Notes: generated by a model from the sequence alone, not told the origin. A stretch of 64,000 nt of DNA from Unio delphinus (GCA_029339505.1 JAQISU010000036.1:4019001-4083000); one strand, 5' to 3'; shown: positions 54,488 through 63,385, numbered from the stretch's first letter. Program-made: numbers and translations.

Positions 54488-54530
54488 ATGAATCACTGCA
54501 AATAGATCAGTCAATGAATTAGACAAATAG
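54488..54530 (+). pseudogene. Remnant of the zinc-finger gene, internal deletion (copy B)
   Basis: The first five codons of the gene at 3706 (M-N-H-C-K) are followed almost at once by the sequence of its last codons (N-E-L-D-K and stop). About 290 bp between them are lost. The upstream TGTATAATG start context is kept. Confidence 0.85.
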
Positions 54531-54542
54531 TATAGTATACTA

Positions 54543-55034
54543 ATGAACCAGGAATTCAGACCACACCCAGTGAGTACAAATTATGAAGCATCCAGTGATG
54601 GTGTTGTAAGACACTGTAGACTGAAGAACCCAGTTGGGTGGGATAATGGTATGGGGTATTTGTTCTTTACTGTTGGAAGGAAGAAATATTACAATCATCG
54701 TTTCGTATTTGAATGTTTTAATGGATTGATCAAAAATGGTTTTGTTATCGATCACAAGGATTCTAATCCAAGGAACAATTCTTTATCAAATCTGCAAGCT
54801 ATCACACAAAGTGAGAATTTGAAAAGAGGAGAGACTGGCATTTGCTCAAAAAAAGCGAGACCAGTAAAATCCTTGAATACAACAACTAACGAAGAAAAAA
54901 TATTTAAATCAATATATGAAGCCGGCAAGTATTTCAATATTTGTAGAGCCTCAGTACGATTCGTTGCAGAGGGGGTTTGTCGATCGGCTATTTCAAAAAG
55001 GACGGGACAAAAAATTCAATTTAGTTATGTCTAA
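54543..55034 (+). CDS. HNH endonuclease with NUMOD-like modules, 163 aa (copy B)
   Basis: Intact homologue of 4051-4536, with N-Y-E-A-S-S-D-G-V-V at the start, the HNH core N-H-R-F-V-F / V-I-D-H-K-D / N-N-S-L-S-N-L-Q-A-I, and a C-terminal NUMOD1-like segment (Y-E-A-G-K-Y-F-N-I). Conservation of the open frame in an otherwise damaged element suggests recent decay of the other genes. The start is preceded by TATAGTATACTA. The next gene begins 44 bp later. Confidence 0.85.
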   Translation: MNQEFRPHPVSTNYEASSDGVVRHCRLKNPVGWDNGMGYLFFTVGRKKYYNHRFVFECFNGLIKNGFVIDHKDSNPRNNSLSNLQAITQSENLKRGETGICSKKARPVKSLNTTTNEEKIFKSIYEAGKYFNICRASVRFVAEGVCRSAISKRTGQKIQFSYV

Positions 55035-55078
55035 TGCGTCATATTTTTCATTTAGAAATATATAATTGTTATAGAATA

Positions 55079-55435
55079 ATGAATTCTGAAAACATGAATA
55101 GCATCATATCCGAGATTTCAAAATTGAAAGGTAGGGATATTGAACTATCAGATGGGTTAAATCCTGATCAAATCATGTCTGATTTTCAGGATATTGAATA
55201 CGGAGTTAACAACAATAAATACATGCTACCAAAGAAGTATGCGCTCATCAAAAGAATTCAGAATTCTATTAAGGACTCTCTCGCATTTTCCAGTGACATA
55301 AGTGTGTTCGCTCCGTTGTATACCATCGTAGAACGAATACGAAAAGAATTGGTGTACGAATACGAATTGAAAAAGGAGGTTAATTCTAAAGTTAGAAACC
55401 TACGGGCGTTAATTCAAGAAAATGAACAATTTTGA
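55079..55435 (+). CDS. Small charged helical protein, 118 aa (copy B)
   Basis: Intact version of the interrupted gene at 5452-5820. It has a helical N-terminus (I-S-E-I-S-K-L-K-G-R), a middle with M-L-P-K-K-Y-A-L-I-K-R-I-Q and a C-terminal V-E-R-I-R-K-E-L. Probably coiled-coil. An upstream in-frame ATG at 55034 overlaps the previous stop codon, but ATG 55079 matches the start of copy A. Function unknown. Confidence 0.7.
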   Translation: MNSENMNSIISEISKLKGRDIELSDGLNPDQIMSDFQDIEYGVNNNKYMLPKKYALIKRIQNSIKDSLAFSSDISVFAPLYTIVERIRKELVYEYELKKEVNSKVRNLRALIQENEQF

Positions 55436-55739
55436 TTGACCAACCATTTATTATTATTTGATTGTGACCGTCCCTCATAGAGATTTTAATTTTTTTTTAG
55501 CATTTTTTTATCAAAACTGTTGAAATCAGTGAATAAAAAATTGATGGCTGGTTCGGATTGATCAAATGGAAAAGTGAGGAAACTAGCAGTATTATTATTT
55601 TTATATACAATTTTGCTAGTTTCCTCATCATTGATAGAGCTGTTAAAACAATCAAATAACACTTCCATGACCATCCGATGGTGTTAGGTCGGATTGAAAA
55701 ATTGTTTTACAATTGAAAAATTGTTTCTGATTTTAAATA
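55436..55739. other. Intergenic, with a strong hairpin at 55575-55627
   Basis: The 14-bp arms TGAGGAAACTAGCA (55575-55588) and TGCTAGTTTCCTCA (55614-55627) are exact complements around a 25-bp AT-rich loop. It contains the CTAG core of the palindrome family and could be a larger relative or a transcription terminator. No gene. Confidence 0.6.
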
Positions 55740-56726
55740 ATGGTCAATGAAGCATTAACAACCCGATTGGCTCGTGAAAGACTGGATGCAATCAGGAGAT
55801 TTGTACCAATTCGTGACTCTGTACGGAAAAAACTACAACAACGACAGAGTCTTCAGACTGATTTTGCTGCGGGATCTGAAGAATTGTTTAAACCAGTAAC
55901 CACAGCAACGAAAGGGATAGAGCGTGCTATACTGGGAGATGTTCCCGAGACGGGAAAATCTGTTATTGGTGAACTCGAAAAAATAGCAGCGAAAACTGAA
56001 CAAACAAAACAAATGGAATCAAAAGAAATAGTAGATGATTTACGCGTGATATTTAACGAGGCGGGTTTAGCAGCGATTAATAAGACTGATTCAACAGAAA
56101 TTCCTGCGCTTGTTGTTACGACTTATGAAAACAGGAAAAATATGTTGAAACCAGAACATCATAACTTTGTTAGGAATTTAGATCATTGGGCTGATATATT
56201 CTACAAAATCAAAACTGAAAAAACAGGTAGAATTAAGAAGAAGGGTAACGCATCATACATTGGATATAGAAATGCGGTGGATGAAGTGTATAATCAATAC
56301 GAAGAGTTTAAACAGCAACAAAAACCACGAAAATTGCGAGGAAGGCGACAGCAACCTGCAAAGAAAGTACTCTACTCTCCTAAAAAACAACAAATACCAC
56401 GTGATGATGATGATTTTCTTGATTATTTACAAAAGGATTTAGAAAAAATGGATGAAGCAGCTGGTTATAGCGGAAGTGGATTGCAAAACGCTAGCGTTGG
56501 AAACTCTTCGAGGGAAAATCCTTGGATTTCATGTCCTGGTAGTGTTATCAATGATATATCACGATTAGAAGTTCTTGTAGGAGGGTTCCGAGCTGGAAAT
56601 AACTCACCGGAAATAATTAATGAAGCATCTGATATCTGTAGACGATTATTTCAGGGTGGTATCATGGATATCAGCACATATCGAGATTTCATTGACGAGT
56701 TAGTAGAGGATTATCACAGTGATTAA
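55740..56726 (+). CDS. Conserved Polinton structural-type protein, 328 aa (copy B)
   Basis: Homologue of 5997-7121. The N-terminal part is conserved (I-R-D-S-V-R-K-K-L-Q-Q-R-Q). The middle is different and lacks the Gln/Glu-rich run. The C-terminus is conserved (D-I-S-R-L-E-V-L-V-G-G, A-G-N-N-S, R-R-L-F-Q-G-G-I-M-D-I). Two palindromes (56487-56498 and 56516-56529) make it longer in the Gly/Ser linker before the C-terminal domain than copy A. The frame is intact. Function unknown; likely virion-associated. Confidence 0.75.
   Translation: MVNEALTTRLARERLDAIRRFVPIRDSVRKKLQQRQSLQTDFAAGSEELFKPVTTATKGIERAILGDVPETGKSVIGELEKIAAKTEQTKQMESKEIVDDLRVIFNEAGLAAINKTDSTEIPALVVTTYENRKNMLKPEHHNFVRNLDHWADIFYKIKTEKTGRIKKKGNASYIGYRNAVDEVYNQYEEFKQQQKPRKLRGRRQQPAKKVLYSPKKQQIPRDDDDFLDYLQKDLEKMDEAAGYSGSGLQNASVGNSSRENPWISCPGSVINDISRLEVLVGGFRAGNNSPEIINEASDICRRLFQGGIMDISTYRDFIDELVEDYHSD
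56487..56529. repeat. Two palindromes inside the structural-type gene
   Basis: AACGCTAGCGTT (56487-56498) and AAATCC-TT-GGATTT (56516-56529) are in frame just before the conserved C-terminal domain. Copy A lacks both at about 6897-6915. Confidence 0.8.
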
Positions 56727-56743
56727 TCACCGGGATTGAATAC

Positions 56744-56757
56744 AAACGCTAGCGTTT
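56744..56757. repeat. Perfect palindrome AAACGCTAGCGTTT between genes
   Basis: It lies 18 bp after the stop codon of the structural-type gene and 32 bp before the next start. Confidence 0.8.
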
Positions 56758-56788
56758 CCAATTGAAAAATGGTTTCTGATTTCAAATA

Positions 56789-57238
56789 ATGATCATACAC
56801 TACAATCATGATAAACCAACCCCCGTCTATGTAGTTAATTCACGGTTTCCGGTTTATAGAGCATACTACGGAGATGGTTTAGGCAATACCATTGCAGGGT
56901 TATTTGCGAGAATGGCTCCAAAAGTGATGCCGTTGGCTAAACAACTAGGAATGAAAGCAATTGAAGTTATTTGTGATAAGGGTATTGGTGCTGTTGGAGA
57001 TCTTGCTGGAAAAGCGTTTTCAACTGCGAAGAATAAATTAACATCATTAGTGAGACGAGAAAAATCCAAATGATTTTCAAAGAAACCGTTACCATCTACA
57101 GCGGAAATGCCTGCAAGTGTTAGTAGAATTATAAATAACGCTGTAGACGAAAAATTAGCGTCGATGGCTTTAACTCCCGACCAAAGCAATATTGCAAATA
57201 TGATAGCAGGAAGCGGCTTTAAAAAACTACGTCGATGA
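56789..57238 (+). pseudogene. Basic virion protein gene of copy B, one in-frame stop
   Basis: The first 94 codons match 7250-7723 (G-D-G-L-G-N-T-I-A-G-L-F-A-R-M-A-P). A TGA at 57071-57073 interrupts the frame, which then continues open in the same frame to 57238 with the same C-terminal residues (I-A-G-S-G, R-R). The truncated 94-residue form retains the amphipathic region and might be functional. Confidence 0.75.
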
Positions 57239-57284
57239 AAATCGTTTATGATTTCACGATTTAGACTCTGATAAATAGAATAAA

Positions 57285-58706
57285 ATGTTCAAAAAATCAC
57301 ATGATCCGGCGTTTGATATAGACGCCCCAGTTGGCAAGGATGATTCTGTACGCGATTATCAATATTACGCCTATCATGCCATAGACTCAAATAGTCGAGC
57401 AAGAATTGAACTTCAAGTCCATGATACCAGTAAATACTTTTTGCCCTGTGAAGCGTTTATTGAAGTAGAAGGAGAACTTGTAACAGCTGATGATACTCCT
57501 GCTGTACCAGCACCGTATCCAGATGGTACTCAAGTCGGTTTTGTCAATAATGGTATTATGGCGTTATTTGAGAGTGCTAGATATCTCATTGATGGAAAAG
57601 AAATTGAGTCCATAGATCGCGATGTTGATATGGCTACAACAATAATCGGGTTAGCGAGATATTCTGATGATTATACAAGATCAGCAGGACCCTCTATGAT
57701 GTTTGCAAAAGATGGTAAGAATACCGCTGGAGGAAATCCATTTGTTGTAAGACGACCAAAAAAACGTGATAATAGTAATGCTGATGTCGAGAATATGATT
57801 ATAAACAACGACGTTAATTTCAATCTAGGAGCTGCAACACGAAACTCAATGTTGGGAGTAGGGCGTAAATCATTTTCATGTGCGATTCCACTGCATCATA
57901 TTTTTGGATTCTGTAGAAACGTCAGAAAAGTTATCTACGGGGCGAAGCATACAGAATCGCTTGTACGAAAGAGTGATGATAATGACGCAATCTGGAGGAT
58001 TCCAGCAGATGCTGCAAATCCCAATGCTGATGCCGGTAAAGTCAATTTAACAAAAATATCATTGTGGATGCCAGTGTTGACTCCAGCAATCACCGCAGAA
58101 GAACGATTACTATCATTTATGGACCAAGGAGGAAAGTCGTTGTTGAGTTGGCTAACCGTGAGTACAGATGTGAAGCAATCAAATATCAACGGGTTATTCA
58201 CTTGGAACCTAGCATCAAAACAAGGTGTTGCTGCGCCACGTCATATATTTATTGCGTTACAGGATAACACACGAGTTGGCAATCAACTCTCCAGCCATAT
58301 GATATTTGATCAGTTAGGTGTGAAAGATGTCTCACTGAGAATAAACGGCCAAAAGGAACCATCCGAGGATATACAACTTAATTACACAGAAAATCATATT
58401 GCACGCGTGTATCATCGTCTGTTGTCATTTATGGCACGCGATCAAAATGTCGATACTGGTTTGCAAATATCACAATATGATTTTAAAAATCTGTATCCAA
58501 TCTATTACTTCTCACTGGAACATCTCGATTTAACAAGACAGTCCGTCGTTGATATACACTTTAGAGCTAATGTGACTCGTCCTGTTGGTGTTGGTGCTAT
58601 TGCTAATTATAGAGCGGTTGCTGTCATTCTCAGTGATAAATCAATGCTACTTGAAGGTGTTGGTGGAAGAATGAGAGTGGTAGATGCCCCAGTAGAAAAC
58701 ATGTAA
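57285..58706 (+). CDS. MCP: Major capsid protein, 473 aa (copy B)
   Basis: Intact and very similar along its length to 8202-9614, for example in the conserved beta strands I-E-L-Q-V-H-D and F-I-E-V-E-G-E-L-V and the C-terminal S-M-L-L-E-G-V-G-G-R-M-R. A four-residue insertion sits in the loop near residue 440 (V-G-V-G). Double jelly-roll capsid protein by family resemblance. Its conservation while neighbours decay is compatible with purifying selection until recently. Confidence 0.85.
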   Translation: MFKKSHDPAFDIDAPVGKDDSVRDYQYYAYHAIDSNSRARIELQVHDTSKYFLPCEAFIEVEGELVTADDTPAVPAPYPDGTQVGFVNNGIMALFESARYLIDGKEIESIDRDVDMATTIIGLARYSDDYTRSAGPSMMFAKDGKNTAGGNPFVVRRPKKRDNSNADVENMIINNDVNFNLGAATRNSMLGVGRKSFSCAIPLHHIFGFCRNVRKVIYGAKHTESLVRKSDDNDAIWRIPADAANPNADAGKVNLTKISLWMPVLTPAITAEERLLSFMDQGGKSLLSWLTVSTDVKQSNINGLFTWNLASKQGVAAPRHIFIALQDNTRVGNQLSSHMIFDQLGVKDVSLRINGQKEPSEDIQLNYTENHIARVYHRLLSFMARDQNVDTGLQISQYDFKNLYPIYYFSLEHLDLTRQSVVDIHFRANVTRPVGVGAIANYRAVAVILSDKSMLLEGVGGRMRVVDAPVENM

Positions 58707-58746
58707 TTGAAATTGTAAACGATTTAGAATCAATCAATTATGTATA

Positions 58747-59271
58747 ATGTCATATAGTGTTATTAGTGTTGCGTTAACTCCCGGTCAAATAAAAAAATTG
58801 CAATCAGAATCGGCTAAAAAATGTGGAACCACAATCACGTTGAAACCCAACCAAATGACTGGTGGTGCAAATAAACTATCGCTGACAACTCGTCAGGTGA
58901 AACATTTCAATGATGCACTTGCAGCCAAAAAAGGTGTTCAGATTACTTTTTCTGCGGCTGCTATCAAAAATATGATTAAAACAGGCGGTATATTCCCGTT
59001 GTTAGCTGCAATTTCAGCATTGATTGCAGCAGCAGCTCCAGCGGTGGCTAAAGCGGCAGCGTTAGGAGCCGTTGGTACTGCAGCAGGAATGGCACTAAAG
59101 AAAGCAACTGGGAAAGGATATAAAAAAAAGGGACGATCCGTTCACGGATTGGGTCTAAGACTACCAGGAACCCCGTATTCGTGGTACAGCGGAAAGGGTC
59201 TAAGACTACCAGGAACCCCGTATTCGTGGTACAGCGGAAAGGGTCTAAGACTACCAGGAACGATTTATTAA
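58747..59271 (+). CDS. PX-like protein with expanded C-terminal repeat, 174 aa (copy B)
   Basis: Homologue of 9678-10139, with the same two N-terminal motifs and an Ala/Gly-rich hydrophobic centre (about 78-118). The tail has three G-L-R-L-P-G-T units against two in copy A, through an exact 45-bp duplication. The start codon lies in TGTATAATG. Confidence 0.75.
   Translation: MSYSVISVALTPGQIKKLQSESAKKCGTTITLKPNQMTGGANKLSLTTRQVKHFNDALAAKKGVQITFSAAAIKNMIKTGGIFPLLAAISALIAAAAPAVAKAAALGAVGTAAGMALKKATGKGYKKKGRSVHGLGLRLPGTPYSWYSGKGLRLPGTPYSWYSGKGLRLPGTIY
59152..59263 (+). repeat. 45-bp tandem repeat at the end of the PX-like gene
   Basis: Units begin at 59152 and 59197, with a partial third at 59242, each starting GGTCTAAGACTACCAGGAAC. 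Encodes P-Y-S-W-Y-S-G-K between G-L-R-L-P-G-T motifs. Confidence 0.95.
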
Positions 59272-59291
59272 TTCAGGAATCGAAGATTCCC

Positions 59292-59732
59292 ATGTCCAAT
59301 TTTGATTTAATGGATGCGGCTAAAAAACTAGTGATTAAAAATTTCAGAGGTGTTTTTATGAAAGATCAATTACCACATCAACCAAACAAAACTGAAACAG
59401 GTATTATTAATCTCGATAACAGCACCGGACCTGGAACTCACTGGGTTGCATACGCTATTGATCCACGTGGGATTGTTTATTTCGATTCATATGGATTAGC
59501 CCCACCAAAAGAGTTTATGCGGTATATAAAAACCCTTCCAATGAAGACTTGGTATTCTACGCTACCAACACAAACGATGATTGACCCACCAATATGCGGC
59601 AGCGAAGTATTAAATGTCCTTGACGCTATTTCTAACTCCTTGAGTAACCCAAGCGGAAAACCACCACATGTTGTCGTTAATGAATACACTAGTAGTCGCT
59701 GGCAACGACGAAGTCGTCAAAAACGATTTTAG
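59292..59732 (+). CDS. PRO: Adenain-like cysteine protease, 146 aa (copy B)
   Basis: Intact homologue of 10175-10606. His in G-T-H-W-V-A-Y-A-I-D, acidic residue in F-D-S-Y-G-L and Cys in P-P-I-C-G-S-E-V-L are present and in the expected order. The C-terminus (R-W-Q-R-R-S-R-Q-K-R-F) is basic and free of palindromes, in contrast to copy A. The start M-S-N-F-D-L is favoured; an in-frame ATG at 59181 runs back into the preceding gene. Confidence 0.88.
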   Translation: MSNFDLMDAAKKLVIKNFRGVFMKDQLPHQPNKTETGIINLDNSTGPGTHWVAYAIDPRGIVYFDSYGLAPPKEFMRYIKTLPMKTWYSTLPTQTMIDPPICGSEVLNVLDAISNSLSNPSGKPPHVVVNEYTSSRWQRRSRQKRF

Positions 59733-59756
59733 AGAGAGAAAGAGTTTTACAATAAC

Positions 59757-60792
59757 ATGATTGATATTTGGGGGAGATCTTTGAAACCCAAACCCGATGA
59801 CACTGCACCACTTGATTCTGTCAAGGATGTAAAAAAACTAATCAAAGATGAAATAGCTGAGACGTTGAACTTAACAAATGTTGATCCTAATGAAATAGTT
59901 GTATTTCAAGACAAACAGGGTAAATTGAAATCCAGTGATTTGTCATTGGATGATATTTTAGTTAAACAACGAAACGCAATCGAGAACACCGTTGCGTTAT
60001 TTTCCGATCAGGGTAAATTGAAAACCAGTAATATTTCTCTGGATGATATTTTGGTTAAACAACAAAACGCAATCGAGGATACTATCGCGTTATTTTCCGA
60101 TCAGGGTAAATTGAAAACCAGTAATATTTCTCTGGATGATATTTTGGTTAAACAACAAAACGCAATCGAGGATACTATCGCGTTATTTTCCGATCAGGGT
60201 AAACTAAAACCGGGTGTACTCGTTTCGACGATTACAGATCGATTAAAAACTCTCAACGATGAGTTAAAAAATTTTGTGGTTGTACTAGCAACACTTGAAT
60301 CTAAAATTGAAGATAACGGAAAACAGTTTAATTTTTCGTAGAAATATCATTGATAAATTTATTGGAACCCAGTTGGATAAAATTGAAATAAAACTCCCTG
60401 ATATCAAAAAATCCATCGATGAGACGAAAACTTTCATCGAAGCCGTCAAAGGTGATTTTTCGAGGATGATAACAATCATTGAAGAAACAAAAATTCCTCA
60501 TGAGAAAACCAACAACGTAGTATATACAATCCAACACGGATCATTTGAGTGGACACCTGCAAACAACAAATTAGATATCACAGCTACTATCAAGGGTATT
60601 TATCGATTAACGCTGGTAGCACCAATTCAATTTAATATATCATCGTCGAGTTCATCCGGGGTCAACAATACGATTTCAACGATCATCGACAAGGATAAAA
60701 CTGAACGGTTAACGATAAAAGCCGATGATAAAAGTTTGGCTAAGGCATCAGTAACATGGTATCTGGAATTCGTAGCGGATTTAAGTAAATAA
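59757..60792 (+). pseudogene. Fibre/spike-like gene of copy B, frameshift near 60330
   Basis: Starts M-I-D-I-W-G-R as in copy A. The first frame stops at 60339-60341 and homology to copy A resumes in the +1 frame (I-F-R-R-N-I-I-D-K-F) at about 60332, so a one-base indel lies in the T-rich run just before. The beta-rich C-terminal part (to 60792) is otherwise open. The shaft repeat is expanded to about three units. Confidence 0.75.
59913..60206 (+). repeat. 93-bp tandem repeat in the fibre-like shaft
   Basis: Two almost identical 93-bp units (60006-60098 and 60099-60191) are preceded by a diverged unit (from about 59913) and followed by the start of another. Each encodes 31 residues (D-Q-G-K-L-K-T-S-N-I-S-L-D-D-I-L and onward). 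Copy A has one unit. Confidence 0.95.
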
Positions 60793-60817
60793 CTAAATTG
60801 AAAGGATTTCACAATTG

Positions 60818-60833
60818 AAAACGCTAGTGTTTT
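60818..60833. repeat. Palindrome AAAACGCTAGTGTTTT between genes
   Basis: One mismatch pair from perfect; 11 bp upstream of the membrane-protein start. Copy A has a weaker counterpart (AAAATGCTAACGCTTTT). Confidence 0.7.
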
Positions 60834-60843
60834 TAAAATAAAA

Positions 60844-61389
60844 ATGATTTCATCAACTCAATGTCGCTATGATCAGGTCAGAGAATTTCAGAATAGACTC
60901 AAAACCCTCACTGAGGAGTATCAAATAAAAATAAAAAAATACCGACGAAGAATCACCGCAATTGATGTTATTATATACTCGGTGTCAAGCGTTCTCACTG
61001 GCGCCGGAATAATACTAGCATCTGTTACAATGATTGCCCCGGTCGTAGTTCCAATTTGCATTTCTGCGGTGGCTACAATCGGGGGTATATCAACCGGGAT
61101 AGCAAAAAAGATATCATCATGCAGCCAGAGTAAACTGCAGAATTACTTACTTCAATTTCATATTGCATCAACCGCATACTCGCAATTATCCCTGATGATA
61201 TCGTCGTCACTCGATAATACGATTATATCAGATAGTGAATTCTCAGCGATGGTCAGTATTTTTGATTCCGCGATATCGAAATTAGAGCGACAACATGAAT
61301 ATAATAACAATGAAAACACCGATGGAATTAGAAAATACGAACCCAAAAAACAAAATGATCTCAATAATATCAACATTACCAGATTGTGA
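60844..61389 (+). CDS. Two-helix membrane protein, 181 aa (copy B)
   Basis: Homologue of 11738-12298. The basic N-terminal helix, hydrophobic hairpin (about 45-90) and conserved S-S-S-L-D-N-T-I-I-S-D-S-E-F segment are all present. The C-terminal tail differs because the gene end has been duplicated (61235-61540). The next gene starts 56 bp after the stop instead of overlapping it. Confidence 0.68.
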   Translation: MISSTQCRYDQVREFQNRLKTLTEEYQIKIKKYRRRITAIDVIIYSVSSVLTGAGIILASVTMIAPVVVPICISAVATIGGISTGIAKKISSCSQSKLQNYLLQFHIASTAYSQLSLMISSSLDNTIISDSEFSAMVSIFDSAISKLERQHEYNNNENTDGIRKYEPKKQNDLNNINITRL

Positions 61390-61540
61390 GTTCTCAGTGA
61401 TGGTCAGTATTTATGATTCCTCGATACCAAAATTAGAAATACAACATGAGTATAATAACAATGACGACACCGATGGAATTACTTCAACAAATAGTGGAGA
61501 ACACGAACCCAGTACAAACAAGCATGATATCAATAACATC
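61235..61540 (+). repeat. Tandem duplication of about 150 bp at a former gene overlap
   Basis: Unit 1 (about 61235-61386) and unit 2 (about 61387-61540) both contain TGGTCAGTATTT and AACACCGATGGAATTA or GACACCGATGGAATTA. In copy A this sequence is single and belongs to two overlapping genes. In copy B the first unit ends one gene and the second begins the next. Divergence between the units shows the duplication is not very recent. Confidence 0.85.
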
Positions 61541-62840
61541 AACGGAACCCGAGTTTAGTGTGAATTTCCCTAGCCCAGTCCCCGTGAAGGAGATAGCGCT
61601 AGCAAAACTACGAGTGTATCACAGTTGGCCTAATATCAGATCAAAATCATTTGGTGGTCAACAACCCAATAATTCACTGGTGTTCTCGTATAAGAATAAA
61701 GACGACGGTACCCCAGACTGGAATGTTGTTTCGATACCAACAGGGTCATACCAAATAGAACAAATCAATAATGAATTCGCGCGTAGAATAAAATCGATTA
61801 CTGGAACAGAATCGAAAATCGCTATAACAGTTCATGAACCGACGCTATCATCCGCAATTGAGATAAGCACAGAAGGATACGTCGTAGACATCTATAACAG
61901 CTCGATAAGAACCGTACTAGGATGGCCTGAATTACCACCCGGGGGAAAAACTCTGGAGAGAATCGTTGTTGTATCACCCAAACCTAAAAAATCTGATTAT
62001 GTCACAGACAGGATAAAACCTGATAATCCAGTAAAGAGTTATAAAGAGTTTAGTGTAGAATTTTTTGGGTCAGTGCACCAACATTCTGTGGGGGGTGGAC
62101 AATCGAGTGTGTATCATTTTGTTAAAGAATATGAAATCGATAAAAATTTCACAGCGATGAATAATGATTTTTCACTGTTGTTAATATCTCTTAAATCCGG
62201 CTCTCTCACCCGAGATGAATTTATCAGCGTCGTAGAAACATGTAACAAAATCATCAATGACATGGAAACATTTAATTCACAAATTATTCGATTTATATTC
62301 GATCATGAAACCCCCACAACGAGAACAGAGTTTGCAACGAAGTATAATATACGCGTAGAAGATATTCCGACATTCAAAATACCAGAATATAACGTACCAG
62401 AACTAAAAAAACTTCTCAATGATGCCATCGATGAAGGTTTCCAAAAAATCTATGACGCATGTGAAAGGAAATTAACAGAACAACAAACAACTATCCTCAA
62501 ACACAATAATGATCCAGATGGTGGCGGCAGGCATATCGCTCCGTTCAACGTGAATATTTCATCGGTGATTGCGCTCAATTTAGTGTGTGATGTTATCGAA
62601 GGAAGCTATCAGATTAATCTCGAACGATCAAATCAAGCTCAGCAAGGATATATTCTTTATTCATTTGCACCAACAGCTCCTCCAGGATTCCTAATTATTG
62701 AAAACCCAATTAATCCTGTCTACATGCGATGCCATAATAATTCGTTAACGAGAATTAATTTCAAACTCACCGACCAGTCAAATAATTTAATTGATTTACA
62801 AGAAGAGGTGTTAGCGATTAGTCTGTTTGTGAAATCCTAA
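61446..62840 (+). CDS. Beta-rich minor capsid/vertex-like protein, 464 aa (copy B)
   Basis: Intact homologue of 12204-13538. The N- and C-terminal thirds are nearly the same (V-Y-H-S-W-P-N-I-R-S; F-A-P-T-A-P-P-G-F-L-I-I-E), while residues about 170-330 differ by substitutions and indels. The variable central helical domain between conserved beta-rich ends suggests a surface-exposed insertion. The start is ATG 61446 or the in-frame ATGs at 61461 and 61473. Last gene before the right TIR. Confidence 0.65.
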   Translation: MSIITMTTPMELLQQIVENTNPVQTSMISITSTEPEFSVNFPSPVPVKEIALAKLRVYHSWPNIRSKSFGGQQPNNSLVFSYKNKDDGTPDWNVVSIPTGSYQIEQINNEFARRIKSITGTESKIAITVHEPTLSSAIEISTEGYVVDIYNSSIRTVLGWPELPPGGKTLERIVVVSPKPKKSDYVTDRIKPDNPVKSYKEFSVEFFGSVHQHSVGGGQSSVYHFVKEYEIDKNFTAMNNDFSLLLISLKSGSLTRDEFISVVETCNKIINDMETFNSQIIRFIFDHETPTTRTEFATKYNIRVEDIPTFKIPEYNVPELKKLLNDAIDEGFQKIYDACERKLTEQQTTILKHNNDPDGGGRHIAPFNVNISSVIALNLVCDVIEGSYQINLERSNQAQQGYILYSFAPTAPPGFLIIENPINPVYMRCHNNSLTRINFKLTDQSNNLIDLQEEVLAISLFVKS

Positions 62841-62851
62841 AGACTTGATCA

Positions 62852-63120
62852 AATTATTTATTATTTTTGTCAACCAGAACTGAAATCACTAAGCAGCAGA
62901 GAGGGTGGATGACAACAAGTTGCGACCAAAATTAATTAAAAAATCGTTTTCATTTTTTTAGTTAAAATGATTTCGCAGGGAGATTTCAATCAATTTTTTG
63001 TCTGAAAACGTTGTAGGGTTCATCCTTTTTTTGGTTAAATGAGATCGTAGGAAGGCTCATTTTAGGATTTCAATCAAAAATTTGTCTGAAAACGTTGTAG
63101 GATTCACCCTATCTGCTGCT
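62852..63120. repeat. Right terminal inverted repeat of copy B
   Basis: Near-complement of 48062-48331, with the outer end CACCCTATCTGCTGCT at 63120 and the same inner copy of the motif (AGCAGCAGAGAGGGTGGA from 62892). It starts 11 bp after the last stop codon, so both ends of the element are packed with coding sequence up to the TIRs. Confidence 0.85.
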
Positions 63121-63125
63121 CATGT
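63121..63125 (+). repeat. 5-bp target-site duplication CATGT, right
   Basis: Matches 48057-48061. Polintons usually give 5-6 bp duplications. Confidence 0.8.
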
Positions 63126-63385
63126 ATAGGATAATTTCTTTTTTTGAAATATGTTTTTAATTCATTTAAAGAATGCTTTAATTGATGATCGTCTGAAATG
63201 ATACGTCGGTATCTTTTCGCCTGACTATAAGGTATGCCATTTTTACATGACCTGGGATGACAAGACGAATATTCCACATATTGGTGGGTATTAGTTTCTT
63301 TTACGTGAACATTTGTAGAGATAGTATTATCTCGATTTTTCATCACATTTACATCTAGAAAGGATATATGCGTAGTGGATGCAGT

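Noticed and set aside
55486..55674. 62-codon minus-strand frame in the gap before the structural-type gene of copy B
   Set aside because: It spans the 14-bp hairpin, has no homologue in copy A and opposes the direction of its neighbours.
57935..58201. 88-codon minus-strand frame in the capsid gene
   Set aside because: Antisense shadow of the major capsid gene with no independent support.
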